From Bryobacterales bacterium (lineage in GTDB: Bacteria; Acidobacteriota; Terriglobia; Bryobacterales; Bryobacteraceae), in assembly GCA_020847975.1 (NCBI GenBank), contig JADLBD010000004.1, positions 1-64,000 of the forward strand: a stretch of DNA of 64,000 bases, in the 5' to 3' direction. The notes below the pieces were generated by a model. The model worked only from the letters and a program-made list of their open reading frames with translations, did no database searches and had not been told where the DNA came from. The translations under genes and the position numbers were made by a program. Positions 45,271 to 53,643 of this stretch are shown piece after piece; the stretch's first letter is position 1, and every line of letters begins with the position of its first letter.

Positions 45271-46424
45271 GAGCCATCGCGCTGCTGTGGTTGCTCGCCC
45301 TGCCTGCGAAAGCGAACGATCTGCACACGGCTGTGCGCTCCGGCGACCGGAAGCTGGCGGCGAAACTGCTGGATGCCGGCGCCAACGTCAATGAGCGCGA
45401 TGCGCTCGGCAGCACGCCGCTCCATGACGCGGCCTGGGCAGGCGACCTCGAAATGGTGAAACTGTTGGTTGCCCACGGCGCCGGGGTCAATGCGCGCCAC
45501 CGGGAAGCCGGAAGCACGCCGCTCCACTATGCCATCATCACGAACCACCGCGCCGTAGTGGAATTTCTCATCTCCAAGGGAGCCGACATCCGAGCAACCT
45601 ATCAATCCGGCTCCACTCCGCTGCACCTGGCCGCAGACCGAGGCTACGCGGAAATCGTAGATCTGCTCATTGCGAAGGGCGCAGACATCCGGCAGAAGGA
45701 TGAAAGCGGCGCTACGGCGCTGGATGAAGCGGCCATCAAAGGCCAGGCGGCAGTGGTGAAACTGCTGCTGGCCCATGGCGCCAAAGTTTCCCACAGCACG
45801 CTCTCGCAGGCAGCGGTGAAAGGGCACGCGGACGTAGTCAAGCTGCTGATCGATGCCGGGGCCGACCCTAACAGCAAGGATGCCGAAGGCGCGTCCGTGG
45901 TGGAATTGGCGTTACGTTATCGCCAGCGGGGTGCCGCCGAAGCGTTACTCGCCCATGGGGCGAAACTGGGCGACGACGCCCGCCGGCGGATTATGAAAAG
46001 CGCCGTCCTGCGGGGAGAAACCGAGATCGTCGAACTGCTGTTGAAGGGACCGATGGAGGCCACTTCCCTTCTTCCGGACGCCGCGCTCAAAGGCCAGACG
46101 GCGATGGTGGATTTCCTCCTCTCCCACGGAGGCAACGTGAACGCCCGCGGAGCCACAGGCTCCACTCCCCTACAGGACGCCGCGTTGGGAGGACACGCCA
46201 CGGTGGTCGCACTCCTGCTTGACAAGGGGGCCGATCTCAACGCCACGGATACGGAATCCGGCGCCACCGCATTGCACATTGCCGCCAGTTACGGCCGCCG
46301 CGACGTGGTGTTTCTGCTTCTCGATCGTGGGGCCGACAAGAAAAGCCGCAACAAAGCGGGAAAGACCCCGCATGATCTTGCCGTGGAGGCGGGGCAGAAG
46401 GACCTTGCCGCTCTACTCCAGTGA
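45261..46424 (+). CDS. Exported ankyrin-repeat protein
   Basis: A 387-residue protein made of a signal peptide (AIALLWLLALPAKA) and about eleven ankyrin repeats with the TPLHxAA...VVxLLLxxGA pattern. There is no enzymatic domain. Secreted ankyrin proteins act as protein-binding scaffolds; here the partner may be the M2 peptidase, whose gene it overlaps by 10 nt. GTG start at 45261. Part of the next-to-last repeat (46274-46306) is repeated at 49742-49774. Confidence 0.85.
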   Translation: MGLRAIALLWLLALPAKANDLHTAVRSGDRKLAAKLLDAGANVNERDALGSTPLHDAAWAGDLEMVKLLVAHGAGVNARHREAGSTPLHYAIITNHRAVVEFLISKGADIRATYQSGSTPLHLAADRGYAEIVDLLIAKGADIRQKDESGATALDEAAIKGQAAVVKLLLAHGAKVSHSTLSQAAVKGHADVVKLLIDAGADPNSKDAEGASVVELALRYRQRGAAEALLAHGAKLGDDARRRIMKSAVLRGETEIVELLLKGPMEATSLLPDAALKGQTAMVDFLLSHGGNVNARGATGSTPLQDAALGGHATVVALLLDKGADLNATDTESGATALHIAASYGRRDVVFLLLDRGADKKSRNKAGKTPHDLAVEAGQKDLAALLQ

Positions 46425-46462
46425 GGTGAGTCCGGTGGCTAACTGCTCGCCTTCGCTTACCC

Positions 46463-46479
46463 CGTGGTTGACAACCACG
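46463..46479. terminator. Hairpin after the ankyrin gene
   Basis: CGTGGTTG-A-CAACCACG, a near-perfect palindrome 38 nt after the stop. No T-run follows; could be terminator or protein-binding site. Confidence 0.35.
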
Positions 46480-46671
46480 CCGCCCTGATCCTGTGGCTGC
46501 TGCCGGTTCCCCGTCCGGTTTGTCCGCAAGACAGGAAGTTGGCGCGTCAGTCCGGCCGGTAGATTGTCGCCCGCTGAGCAGCCAGAAGCCGTGTCTTCCG
46601 ACGGATCGCGACAGTTTTTCAACTCCGTCCGGCCTGCGTATCTTTCTTCCTTCGAGCCCCGTAATAGCAGA

Positions 46672-46689
46672 CAGAAGGTAGAACTTCTG
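46672..46689. promoter_or_regulatory. Inverted repeat upstream of the SDR/sigma operon
   Basis: CAGAAG-GTAGAA-CTTCTG, 6-bp arms, ending 16 nt before the ATG at 46706. The spacer includes a -10-like TAGAAC. Candidate operator. Confidence 0.4.
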
Positions 46690-46705
46690 GAAAAGGAGAA
46701 CAGTC

Positions 46706-47425
46706 ATGAACATTGCGAATAGGACAGTCTTGATCACTGGCGCAAACCGTGGTATTGGCCGGGCGCTGGTGGATGAGGCGGTGAAACGCGGAGCGAAGCG
46801 GATCTATGCGGCAAGCCGCGGCGGATTCCAAATCGCCGGCGCAGGCGTCACGCCCCTCACACTCGACGTGACCAACGCCGCCCAGATCCAAGAGGCCGTG
46901 AAGAAAGTGGGCTCGCTCGACGTCCTCATCAACAACGCCGGCGTCGCCATCTACGACGACCTGACCAGTCTCGACGTCATCGAACAGCACTTGGCGGTCA
47001 ATTTCTTCGGGGTGCTCAAGATGATCAACGTGTTCCTGCCGCTGCTGAAGCGCTCGAAAGGCGCCATCGTCAACAACCTGTCACTTGTGGGCTTGGCTGC
47101 GTTGCCCAATATTCCCGCCTACTCTGCTTCCAAAGCGGCCGCGTTCAACATGACGCAGTCGCTGCGATCGCTCCTGGCCTGCCAAGGCGTCACCGTTCAT
47201 GCCGTGGTTCTCGGCCCGGTCGATACCGAGATGAACCGTGGCTTCAACGTTCCGAAGGCTTCCCCCGAATCCGCGGCAGCCGGAATATTCGATGGCCTGG
47301 CAAAAGGCGAGGACGAAATCTTCCCCGACCCCGCGTCTCTATCCATTGCGGAAGCCTGGCGCAACGGCGCGGTTAAAGCGATGGAGCGGCAGTTCGCGGT
47401 GTTCGCTCCGCACAGCGCGAACTGA
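46706..47425 (+). CDS. Short-chain dehydrogenase/reductase
   Basis: A 239-residue classical SDR with cofactor motif ITGANRGIGRAL (residues ~10-21), NNAG near residue 77, and catalytic Tyr139/Lys143 (YSASK). Good AAGGAG ribosome-binding site. It is the first of four rightward genes with gaps of 40, 11 and 7 nt that end in a sigma factor gene. Substrate unknown. Confidence 0.88.
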   Translation: MNIANRTVLITGANRGIGRALVDEAVKRGAKRIYAASRGGFQIAGAGVTPLTLDVTNAAQIQEAVKKVGSLDVLINNAGVAIYDDLTSLDVIEQHLAVNFFGVLKMINVFLPLLKRSKGAIVNNLSLVGLAALPNIPAYSASKAAAFNMTQSLRSLLACQGVTVHAVVLGPVDTEMNRGFNVPKASPESAAAGIFDGLAKGEDEIFPDPASLSIAEAWRNGAVKAMERQFAVFAPHSAN

Positions 47426-47465
47426 GGACAGCCAATCAAGACAACCAATCGAGCAACGAGAACAG

Positions 47466-47915
47466 ACAATGACCACGACAGACTACAGCACTTCATTTTT
47501 GGTAGACCAGTCTCCCGGCGAAGTCTTCCAAGCGATCACCAACGTTCGCGGATGGTGGTCGAATACGATTCAAGGAGAGACCGGCAAGCCAGGCGCCGAG
47601 TTCACCTTCCAACACAAAGACGTTCACCGCACCACGCAGAAGGTTACCGGGTTCGAGCCGGGCAAGAGGATTGTCTGGCACGTGACCGAAAGTCAGATCA
47701 ACTTCGTCAAGGACAAGAACGAGTGGAAGGACACGGAGGTCGTCTTCGAGATCGCCCGCAAGGACGGCAAGACCGAAGTTCGCTTCACGCACGCCGGACT
47801 GGTTCCCGCCATCGAGTGCTACGGCCGGTGTTCCGGCGCGTGGGACTTCTATGTCAACGGCAGTCTGCAAAGCCTCATCGCCACCGGCGAAGGCAAGCCA
47901 ATTCAGGAGCAATAA
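47466..47915 (+). CDS. SRPBCC (AHSA1-like) domain protein
   Basis: A 149-residue START/Bet v1-fold protein of the AHSA1 type. The typical opening is FLVDQSPGEVFQAITNVRGWW, followed by GFEPGKRIVWHV and the closing helix (GAWDFYVNGSLQSLIATGEG). These proteins bind small hydrophobic ligands or act with regulators. Start ATG 47466; the frame runs further upstream only through the SDR gene. Co-operonic with two SDRs and a sigma factor. Confidence 0.85.
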   Translation, partial: TMTTTDYSTSFLVDQSPGEVFQAITNVRGWWSNTIQGETGKPGAEFTFQHKDVHRTTQKVTGFEPGKRIVWHVTESQINFVKDKNEWKDTEVVFEIARKDGKTEVRFTHAGLVPAIECYGRCSGAWDFYVNGSLQSLIATGEGKPIQEQ

Positions 47916-47926
47916 GGAGACTCATC

Positions 47927-48718
47927 ATGCTACTCAAAGGCAAAGTTGCAGTGATTTACGGGGCCGGAGGCGGAGTGGGCAGCGCGATCGCCCGCGCATT
48001 CGCTCGAGACGGAGCAATGCTCTTTCTCACCGGGCGCCACCGAACAACCGTCGACAAGGTCGCCCGGGAAATCTTGTCCGCGGGAGGACGCGTCGAAACG
48101 GCGGAGGTGGACGCGCTCGATGAACAGTCTGTAGACAAGCATCTTCAATTCGTGACCGGCAAAGCAGGCCGCGTGGACATTTCGTTCCACGCGGTCGGAA
48201 TTCCGAACACGGCGGTGCAGGGGCGGCCCATGGTTGACCTCGCCGTGGAGCAGTTCTCTCTGCCGATCGCCACCTACACAACCTCGTACTTCCTGACAGC
48301 GCGTCTGGCTGCCCGGCGAATGATGAAGCAAAAGTCGGGGGTGATCATGACGGTCACCGCGGTGCCATCGCGGTCGGGCATCCCGATGCTCGGAGGCTTC
48401 GCGCCGGCGCAAGCGGCTGTCGAAGCCCTCACGCGTGGCCTGTCCGCGGAACTCGCGCCGCACCGCATCCGCGTTGTTGGTCTCCGGCCGGATGGAATGC
48501 CGGAGACGGAAACCATCAAAGAAGTCTTCGGGATTCACGCCAAGGCAATGGGAATCTCGTGGGAGCAGTTCCACGAATTGATCGCCGGCAAGAACCACCG
48601 GCGGCGCCTCGCGACCTTGGAAGAGATGGGGAACATGGCCGTCTTCATGGCTTCGGACCGGGCAAGCGCGATGACGGGATCGATCCTCAACCTGAGCATG
48701 GGAATGCTCGACGATTAG
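47927..48718 (+). CDS. SDR-fold protein lacking the catalytic Tyr/Lys
   Basis: A 263-residue Rossmann-fold protein of the SDR family. The cofactor motif YGAGGGVGSAIA is intact near residue 11. At the catalytic position, however, the sequence is GGFAPAQAAV: Phe158 replaces Tyr and Gln162 replaces Lys. The Ser region reads TVTAVPS, with no clear catalytic Ser. It is therefore probably not a standard oxidoreductase; it may bind nucleotide as a sensor or partner. Good AAGGAGA before ATG 47927, 11 nt after the SRPBCC gene. Confidence 0.8.
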   Translation: MLLKGKVAVIYGAGGGVGSAIARAFARDGAMLFLTGRHRTTVDKVAREILSAGGRVETAEVDALDEQSVDKHLQFVTGKAGRVDISFHAVGIPNTAVQGRPMVDLAVEQFSLPIATYTTSYFLTARLAARRMMKQKSGVIMTVTAVPSRSGIPMLGGFAPAQAAVEALTRGLSAELAPHRIRVVGLRPDGMPETETIKEVFGIHAKAMGISWEQFHELIAGKNHRRRLATLEEMGNMAVFMASDRASAMTGSILNLSMGMLDD

Positions 48719-48725
48719 TTATTCG

Positions 48726-49691
48726 GTGGACCAAACTCCGCAAGAAGCCTTCGACGCCATCCACAACGAATCTGAAAGAATCGTAAAAGCACCTATGGAA
48801 GATGCGGGAAAGTTCGAAGCTCGATACCTGGCGTTTCTGGAGACTATCAGCCAGCTCCGGCCTCAGTTGCATCGATATTGCGCCCGCATGACCGGGTCGA
48901 TCACCGACGGTGAGGATGTGGTTCAGGACACGCTCTTTCGGGCGTATCGCAGCCTCGATACTTATGACGACAGCCGCCCCGTTGGGCCGTGGCTCTTTCG
49001 CGTCGCCCACAACCAGTGTATCGATTTCCTTCGGCGGCGAGGCGTGCGGGTGGAAGCCGAAGCGGCCGTTGCAGAGCCCGGCATCTTCGAGCCCGTCGAA
49101 CCTTTCGGCACAACCGTCGGCCCCGCACTCGAGCATCTCGTCTCGATTCTCCCGCCGAAGGAGCGTGCATGTGTGCTGCTCAAGGACATCTTCGAATATT
49201 CGCTGGAAGAAATCGCCGGACTCGTCGATTCGACAGTAGGGGGCGTCAAGGCGGCTCTGAATCGCGGCAGATTGAAATTGGCGTTCGCGGAAAGCCGGCC
49301 TCCCGCGCCGCGAACCTCGACGCCTGAAAATCAAAAAATCCTCCAGCTTTACGTCGAGCGATTCAATCGCCGCGATTGGGATGGGCTGCGCGAACTCATC
49401 AGCGCCGATGCTCGCTTGCTTGTCGCCGACCGTTACGCCGGCCTCTTCGCCGATGGCGGCTACTTGGGCGTCTACTCCCGCATGCGCGTCACGTGGCGGC
49501 TGACAATGGGCGAGGTGGACGGCGCACCGTCCATCATCCTGCTCCATCTCCGCGAAGGCGAATGGGAAATCGCGGGAATCGTTCATATCGATTTCGCGCC
49601 GGACGGTAAGATCCAGCGGATCTCGGACTATCAGCATTGCCCCTGGGTTCTCACTGCCGGGTCCATTGTGGTGCGCGAATCAGTTGCCTGA
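48726..49691 (+). CDS. ECF RNA polymerase sigma factor with SnoaL-like C-terminal domain
   Basis: A 321-residue SigJ/ECF41-like sigma factor. Region 2 is at about residues 45-105 (DVVQDTLFRAYRSLDTYDDS, WLFRVAHNQCIDFLRRRG) and region 4 at about 135-185 (LPPKERACVLLKDIFEYSLE, GGVKAALNRGR). A SnoaL_2/NTF2-like fold follows from about residue 205 (ILQLYVERFNRRDWDGLREL); in relatives it controls sigma activity in cis. Start GTG 48726 lies 7 nt after the SDR stop; ATG 48795 is an alternative. It is last in the operon and probably controls it. Confidence 0.85.
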   Translation: MDQTPQEAFDAIHNESERIVKAPMEDAGKFEARYLAFLETISQLRPQLHRYCARMTGSITDGEDVVQDTLFRAYRSLDTYDDSRPVGPWLFRVAHNQCIDFLRRRGVRVEAEAAVAEPGIFEPVEPFGTTVGPALEHLVSILPPKERACVLLKDIFEYSLEEIAGLVDSTVGGVKAALNRGRLKLAFAESRPPAPRTSTPENQKILQLYVERFNRRDWDGLRELISADARLLVADRYAGLFADGGYLGVYSRMRVTWRLTMGEVDGAPSIILLHLREGEWEIAGIVHIDFAPDGKIQRISDYQHCPWVLTAGSIVVRESVA

Positions 49692-49741
49692 GGAGATCTC
49701 CCGCCGGACAGGAGCGTGGACTCTGGCGCAATCACGCACCG

Positions 49742-49774
49742 GCACATCGCCGCCAGTTACGGCCGCCGCGACGT
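49742..49774 (+). repeat. Copy of an ankyrin-repeat segment
   Basis: 33 nt matching 46274-46306 of the ankyrin gene with one mismatch (26 nt exact at the end). In frame it reads HIAASYGRRDV, preceded by a degraded DSGAITHR against ESGATAL in the gene. It is an orphan; no open ankyrin gene surrounds it. Confidence 0.7.
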
Positions 49775-49789
49775 TGCGGTGAACACAAA

Positions 49790-50893
49790 TCAGTTCGTCC
49801 AGAGTTTGGCGACGATCAGCAGCGCGATGAGAACCGCCACAATCAGCAGCGCCAGTTTGAACACGCTCCACGGCCGTTCTCCCTGCACTTCTCCGGTCCG
49901 CGCGTTGACGATGACCTGGTACACCTTCCCGTGGAAGCGGTACGCGCCGATCCAGACGGGGAGCAGCAGGTGCTTGAACGTGATATCGTGCCAGTCAATG
50001 TCGAGCGAATCGATGATCTGCTCGTCTCCGCCGATGTCTTCCCGTACGCTGTGTTCGACGGCGTGGCTCATGAGCACCTGCGCGGTCTGCAACCCTTCCG
50101 GGAGTTCCACCTGGTAGCGCTGCGCCTGGAATCCCGGCAGGTAGGCGGGGTCGTAGGGCTGAACCTGCGGAAGGTCCCATGGTTCAAGTTTGCTGAGCCG
50201 TCCGGGATCGACGGAGCGTGTGGCCGGCACCAGAACATCGTCGAACGTATTGGCAACACGACCGGAGGCGGGATACCAGCGGGTATGCCGCACCTGCCGC
50301 TCCATTTGCACCTGCCTGCCATTGGAATCGGTGGTGTAGTAGGTCTCGGTGACGTAGTAATACTCCCCGCGGCGGCCCTGATAGGCGGCTTCGGTGCTGG
50401 CGTCAAAGGTCCAGAACGGAGTGTACATGCCGCGAATCCCTTCCGGACGCGCGATCTTCCTCAGATCGGATGGGGCGAACCAAAGGTCTTGCAGCCATTG
50501 CCGCACGCTGGCGGTGGCCTGATCTTTCGGCAGCCGGAAGGGGAGAATCGCGTTCGGAGCCACCAGGGGATCCGCGGCTTTCGGCTGGCTGACGAAGTTC
50601 GCGGCGCAGAACGGGCAGGTTCCGGTCATCTCCGCGGGTTCGCACTGAATGGTGGATCCGCAGGAGGCGCAGGTGATCTGGACCGCGGTCTGCGAGATCT
50701 TCTCGAGGCGCGAAGGATCTTCGTACTGATCGTAGGGAATCTCCTGGACAGCCTCATTCACCTCGCGGGAAATCGCCTGGGTTGTGCCGCAATACGGGCA
50801 CTTCAAGGCTCCCGCTTTCGGGTCAAACTCCATGTCGGCGGAGCATCCGGGACACTTGAAGCGCTGCACGGAAGGGGATTGTTCGGAAGCCAT
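49790..50893 (-). CDS. Double zinc-ribbon membrane protein
   Basis: A 367-residue protein. The N-terminus has a first zinc ribbon (CPGC...CPYC, about residues 13-34) and a second (CASC...CPFC, about residues 74-98). A ~230-residue beta-rich middle follows (MYTPFWTFDASTEAAYQGRR, YYYVTETYYTT). One transmembrane helix ends the protein (ALLIVAVLIALLIVAKLW), preceded by PVWIGAYRFHGKVYQVIVNA. The pattern is common in proteins annotated as TFIIB-type zinc-ribbon or helicase-like but contains no helicase motif. ATG 50893 begins MASEQ; upstream frame lacks a start signal. Confidence 0.72.
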   Translation of the reverse strand: MASEQSPSVQRFKCPGCSADMEFDPKAGALKCPYCGTTQAISREVNEAVQEIPYDQYEDPSRLEKISQTAVQITCASCGSTIQCEPAEMTGTCPFCAANFVSQPKAADPLVAPNAILPFRLPKDQATASVRQWLQDLWFAPSDLRKIARPEGIRGMYTPFWTFDASTEAAYQGRRGEYYYVTETYYTTDSNGRQVQMERQVRHTRWYPASGRVANTFDDVLVPATRSVDPGRLSKLEPWDLPQVQPYDPAYLPGFQAQRYQVELPEGLQTAQVLMSHAVEHSVREDIGGDEQIIDSLDIDWHDITFKHLLLPVWIGAYRFHGKVYQVIVNARTGEVQGERPWSVFKLALLIVAVLIALLIVAKLWTN

Positions 50894-50997
50894 GGAGCGA
50901 CGTTGGACTGGTCCGTATCGTAGCAGGAGGAAGAATGAGGTGTCCAACGCAGGATACACCTATAGCGCGTCTGCGGGCGGCTGATCTCCGGTGCTGA

Positions 50998-51003
50998 TAG
51001 CAT
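50998..51003 (+). promoter_or_regulatory. -10 hexamer for leaderless hydrolase transcript
   Basis: TAGCAT, 6 nt before the ATG at 51010; no ribosome-binding site between. Confidence 0.35.
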
Positions 51004-51009
51004 GGCAAA

Positions 51010-53268
51010 ATGCTCGGGATGAAGTTGAGAGGTCCGGCGGCGATCGGCGCGCTGCTGCTGTGGACACATGCCGTGGGGGCGCAGGAGGTACTTCCGGGGA
51101 CGGCTCCCCTGGCTCGGAAAGGCGACCTCGCGATGGAGATGGTGGAAGGGATCCACCATTACCTCGACCGCGGGACATTGCAAGCCGGAGAAAAGCGCGC
51201 CGCCTACTGGCATCGGGACTACTCTTCACCGGAGGCTTACAGCCGCTCTGTGGAGACGAACCGGGCGCGGCTGCGGGAGATGATTGGCGCGGTGGATCCG
51301 CGGCCGGTGGTGGCTTCGCTCGAACTCGAGGCAACCACTTCGATTCCGGCATTGGTCGCGGAAGGTTCAGGATATCGCGTGTATGCGGTGCGCTGGCCGG
51401 CTCTCGAAGGAGTGGCGGCGGAGGGGTTGCTGCTGGAACCCGCAGGTCCACCGGTGGCCCGCGTAGTGGCGCTGCCGGATACGGATTGGACGCCGGAGAT
51501 GCTGGCAGGACTTGCTCCGGGGGCGCCGCCGGAGGCGCAATTTGCTCGCCGGTTGGCGGAGAACGGGTGTCAGGTAGTGATTCCGGTGCTGATCGATCGC
51601 AGCGATACATGGTCGGGCATTCCGGGAATCCGCATGACGAATCAGCCGCATCGCGAGTTTCTCTACCGGATGTCGTTTGAAGTGGGCCGGCATATCATCG
51701 GCTACGAAGTGCAGAAGGTGCTGGCGCTGGTGGACTGGTTTGCGCGGGAGAACGCGAAGCACCGGGCTCCGGTTGCGGTGGCCGGCTACGGCGAAGGCGG
51801 ATTGGTGGCGTTCTACAGCGCCGCGCTCGATGCGAGGATTGATGCCACGCTGGTGAGCGGCTACTTCCAGCCGCGAGAGCATCTATGGAAGGAGCCAATC
51901 TACCGGGATGTCTGGGGATTGACGCGAGAGTTCGGCGATGCGGATATTGCATCCCTGATTGCTCCGCGGCGCCTGGTGATTGAAGCTTCTCCTCATCCGC
52001 AGGTGGACGGGCCGCCCGTGGAGACACAGGATCGAAGGGGCGCCACGCCCAACGGCCGCCTGACGACTCCGCCGTTTGCGGAGGTGGAGGCGGAAGCCGG
52101 ACGCGCACGGCGGCATTTCGCGGCGCTGGGGCATGCGGATTCGCTGCGCGTGGTACAGGCGGCTGCGCCTGGGTCGGATGCGGCGCTGCGGGCATTGCTC
52201 GGAAAGGAAGCGCTGCGCGCCGCGGGGCCGCGGCCAAGCGACCGGCGCGCGGCGTATGATCCACAGGCTCGCCTGAAGAGGCAGTTCGATGGGCTGGTGG
52301 CATTCACGCAGCGGCTGGTGGAGCGTTCCCCGGCGCAGCGCGCAGCGTTCCAGCCCACCCAGGCTACGCGTGACCGCATCTGGAGTGAGATGATCGGGCG
52401 GTTGCCGGAGCCTTCGCTGCCCGTGAATGCGCGAACGCGGCTTGTCTACGATGAGCCGAAGTTCCGCGGATACGAGGTGATGCTCGATGTGTGGCCGGAT
52501 GTCTTCGCCTATGGAATCCTGCTGGTTCCCAAGGACGTGCACCCTGGCGAGCGGCGGCCGGTGGTGGTGTGCCAGCACGGGTTGGAAGGCCGGGCGCAGG
52601 ACGCGGCGGACCCGAAGATCGACAGCCATTATTACCACCGCTTCGCCGTGCAGTTGGCCGAGCAAGGCTTCGTGACCTACGCGCCGCAGAACCCCTATAT
52701 CGGCCAGGATCGCTTCCGGCTGATCCAGCGCAAGGGCCATCCGCTGAAGCTATCGTTGTTTTCGTTCATCCTCGGCCAGCATCAGCGGACGCTCGAGTGG
52801 CTGGCCTCGCTCCCGTTCGTGGACGCGAAACGCATCGGCTTTTACGGACTTTCCTATGGCGGCAAAACGGCGATGCGCGTTCCGCCTCTGCTGGCTGGTT
52901 ATGCGCTTTCAATCTGCTCGGCGGATTTCAACGAGTGGGTGTGGAAGACAACCAGCGTGACATCGCGCTACAGCTACATGCTGACGCAGGAATACGACAT
53001 GCTCGAATGGAACCTGGCCAATATGGCGAACTACTCGGAACTGGCCAGCCTGATGGCTCCGCGGCCGTTCATGGTGGAACGCGGGCACGACGACGGCGTC
53101 GCGCCGGACGAGTGGGTGGCCTATGAGTTCGCCAAGGTCCGGCGCTTCTATGACAAGGCCGGGTTGGGTGACAAAGCCGAGATCGAGTTTTTTAACGGAC
53201 CGCATACGATCCACGGGGTGGAAACGTTCGAATTTCTGCGGAAGCACCTGGGATGGACCCGCAAATAA
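51010..53268 (+). CDS. Exported tandem alpha/beta-hydrolase, N-terminal domain without nucleophile
   Basis: A 752-residue secreted protein with signal peptide (AIGALLLWTHAVGA) and two alpha/beta-hydrolase (acetyl-xylan-esterase/dienelactone-like) domains. In the first, the nucleophile elbow reads GYGEGG, with Gly261 where Ser should be, so it is probably inactive. In the second, GLSYGG has Ser615, and the Asp and His are supplied by GHDDGVAPDEW and GPHTIHGVE near the end. It should be an esterase on plant-polymer acyl groups or similar. ATG 51019 is an alternative start. One nucleotide separates it from the next gene. Confidence 0.78.
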   Translation: MLGMKLRGPAAIGALLLWTHAVGAQEVLPGTAPLARKGDLAMEMVEGIHHYLDRGTLQAGEKRAAYWHRDYSSPEAYSRSVETNRARLREMIGAVDPRPVVASLELEATTSIPALVAEGSGYRVYAVRWPALEGVAAEGLLLEPAGPPVARVVALPDTDWTPEMLAGLAPGAPPEAQFARRLAENGCQVVIPVLIDRSDTWSGIPGIRMTNQPHREFLYRMSFEVGRHIIGYEVQKVLALVDWFARENAKHRAPVAVAGYGEGGLVAFYSAALDARIDATLVSGYFQPREHLWKEPIYRDVWGLTREFGDADIASLIAPRRLVIEASPHPQVDGPPVETQDRRGATPNGRLTTPPFAEVEAEAGRARRHFAALGHADSLRVVQAAAPGSDAALRALLGKEALRAAGPRPSDRRAAYDPQARLKRQFDGLVAFTQRLVERSPAQRAAFQPTQATRDRIWSEMIGRLPEPSLPVNARTRLVYDEPKFRGYEVMLDVWPDVFAYGILLVPKDVHPGERRPVVVCQHGLEGRAQDAADPKIDSHYYHRFAVQLAEQGFVTYAPQNPYIGQDRFRLIQRKGHPLKLSLFSFILGQHQRTLEWLASLPFVDAKRIGFYGLSYGGKTAMRVPPLLAGYALSICSADFNEWVWKTTSVTSRYSYMLTQEYDMLEWNLANMANYSELASLMAPRPFMVERGHDDGVAPDEWVAYEFAKVRRFYDKAGLGDKAEIEFFNGPHTIHGVETFEFLRKHLGWTRK

Positions 53269-53269
53269 T

Positions 53270-53608
53270 ATGGCGGTATTGCTCTTTTCCTACGGAACGC
53301 TCCAAAAGAAGGATGTGCAGATGGCCACCTTTGGCCGTGAACTGACAGGACGCGAAGATGCGCTGCCTGGCTACCGCCGGCTGAGTTCGGCTGTTTCTGA
53401 CCCGAGGGTTGCAGCGATGATCGGGGAGACGTACTACTTCAGCGTAGAGCCGAGTGACCGGCCGGAGGACGCGGTTTCCGGAATGTTATTCGAGATCACA
53501 GATCAGGAGTTGGCGGCCGCCGATCGATACGAGGGCTTGGCAGGATACCGCCGGATTTCCGTCCTGCTCCGGTCCGGTAGTCAGGCGTGGGTGTATCTCT
53601 GGGGCTGA
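53270..53608 (+). CDS. Gamma-glutamylcyclotransferase-like (AIG2/GGCT) protein
   Basis: A 112-residue GGCT-fold protein. The substrate-binding loop FSYGTLQ is at residues 6-12. LPGYRR, SGMLFEITDQELAAADRYEG with the catalytic Glu, and YRRISVLLRSG follow. Members cleave gamma-glutamyl amino acids to 5-oxoproline or related reactions. It starts 1 nt after the hydrolase stop, probably translated by coupling. Confidence 0.85.
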   Translation: MAVLLFSYGTLQKKDVQMATFGRELTGREDALPGYRRLSSAVSDPRVAAMIGETYYFSVEPSDRPEDAVSGMLFEITDQELAAADRYEGLAGYRRISVLLRSGSQAWVYLWG

Positions 53609-53643
53609 GAATGGGAGCCTACGTGAGAAGCACACAAATTCGG

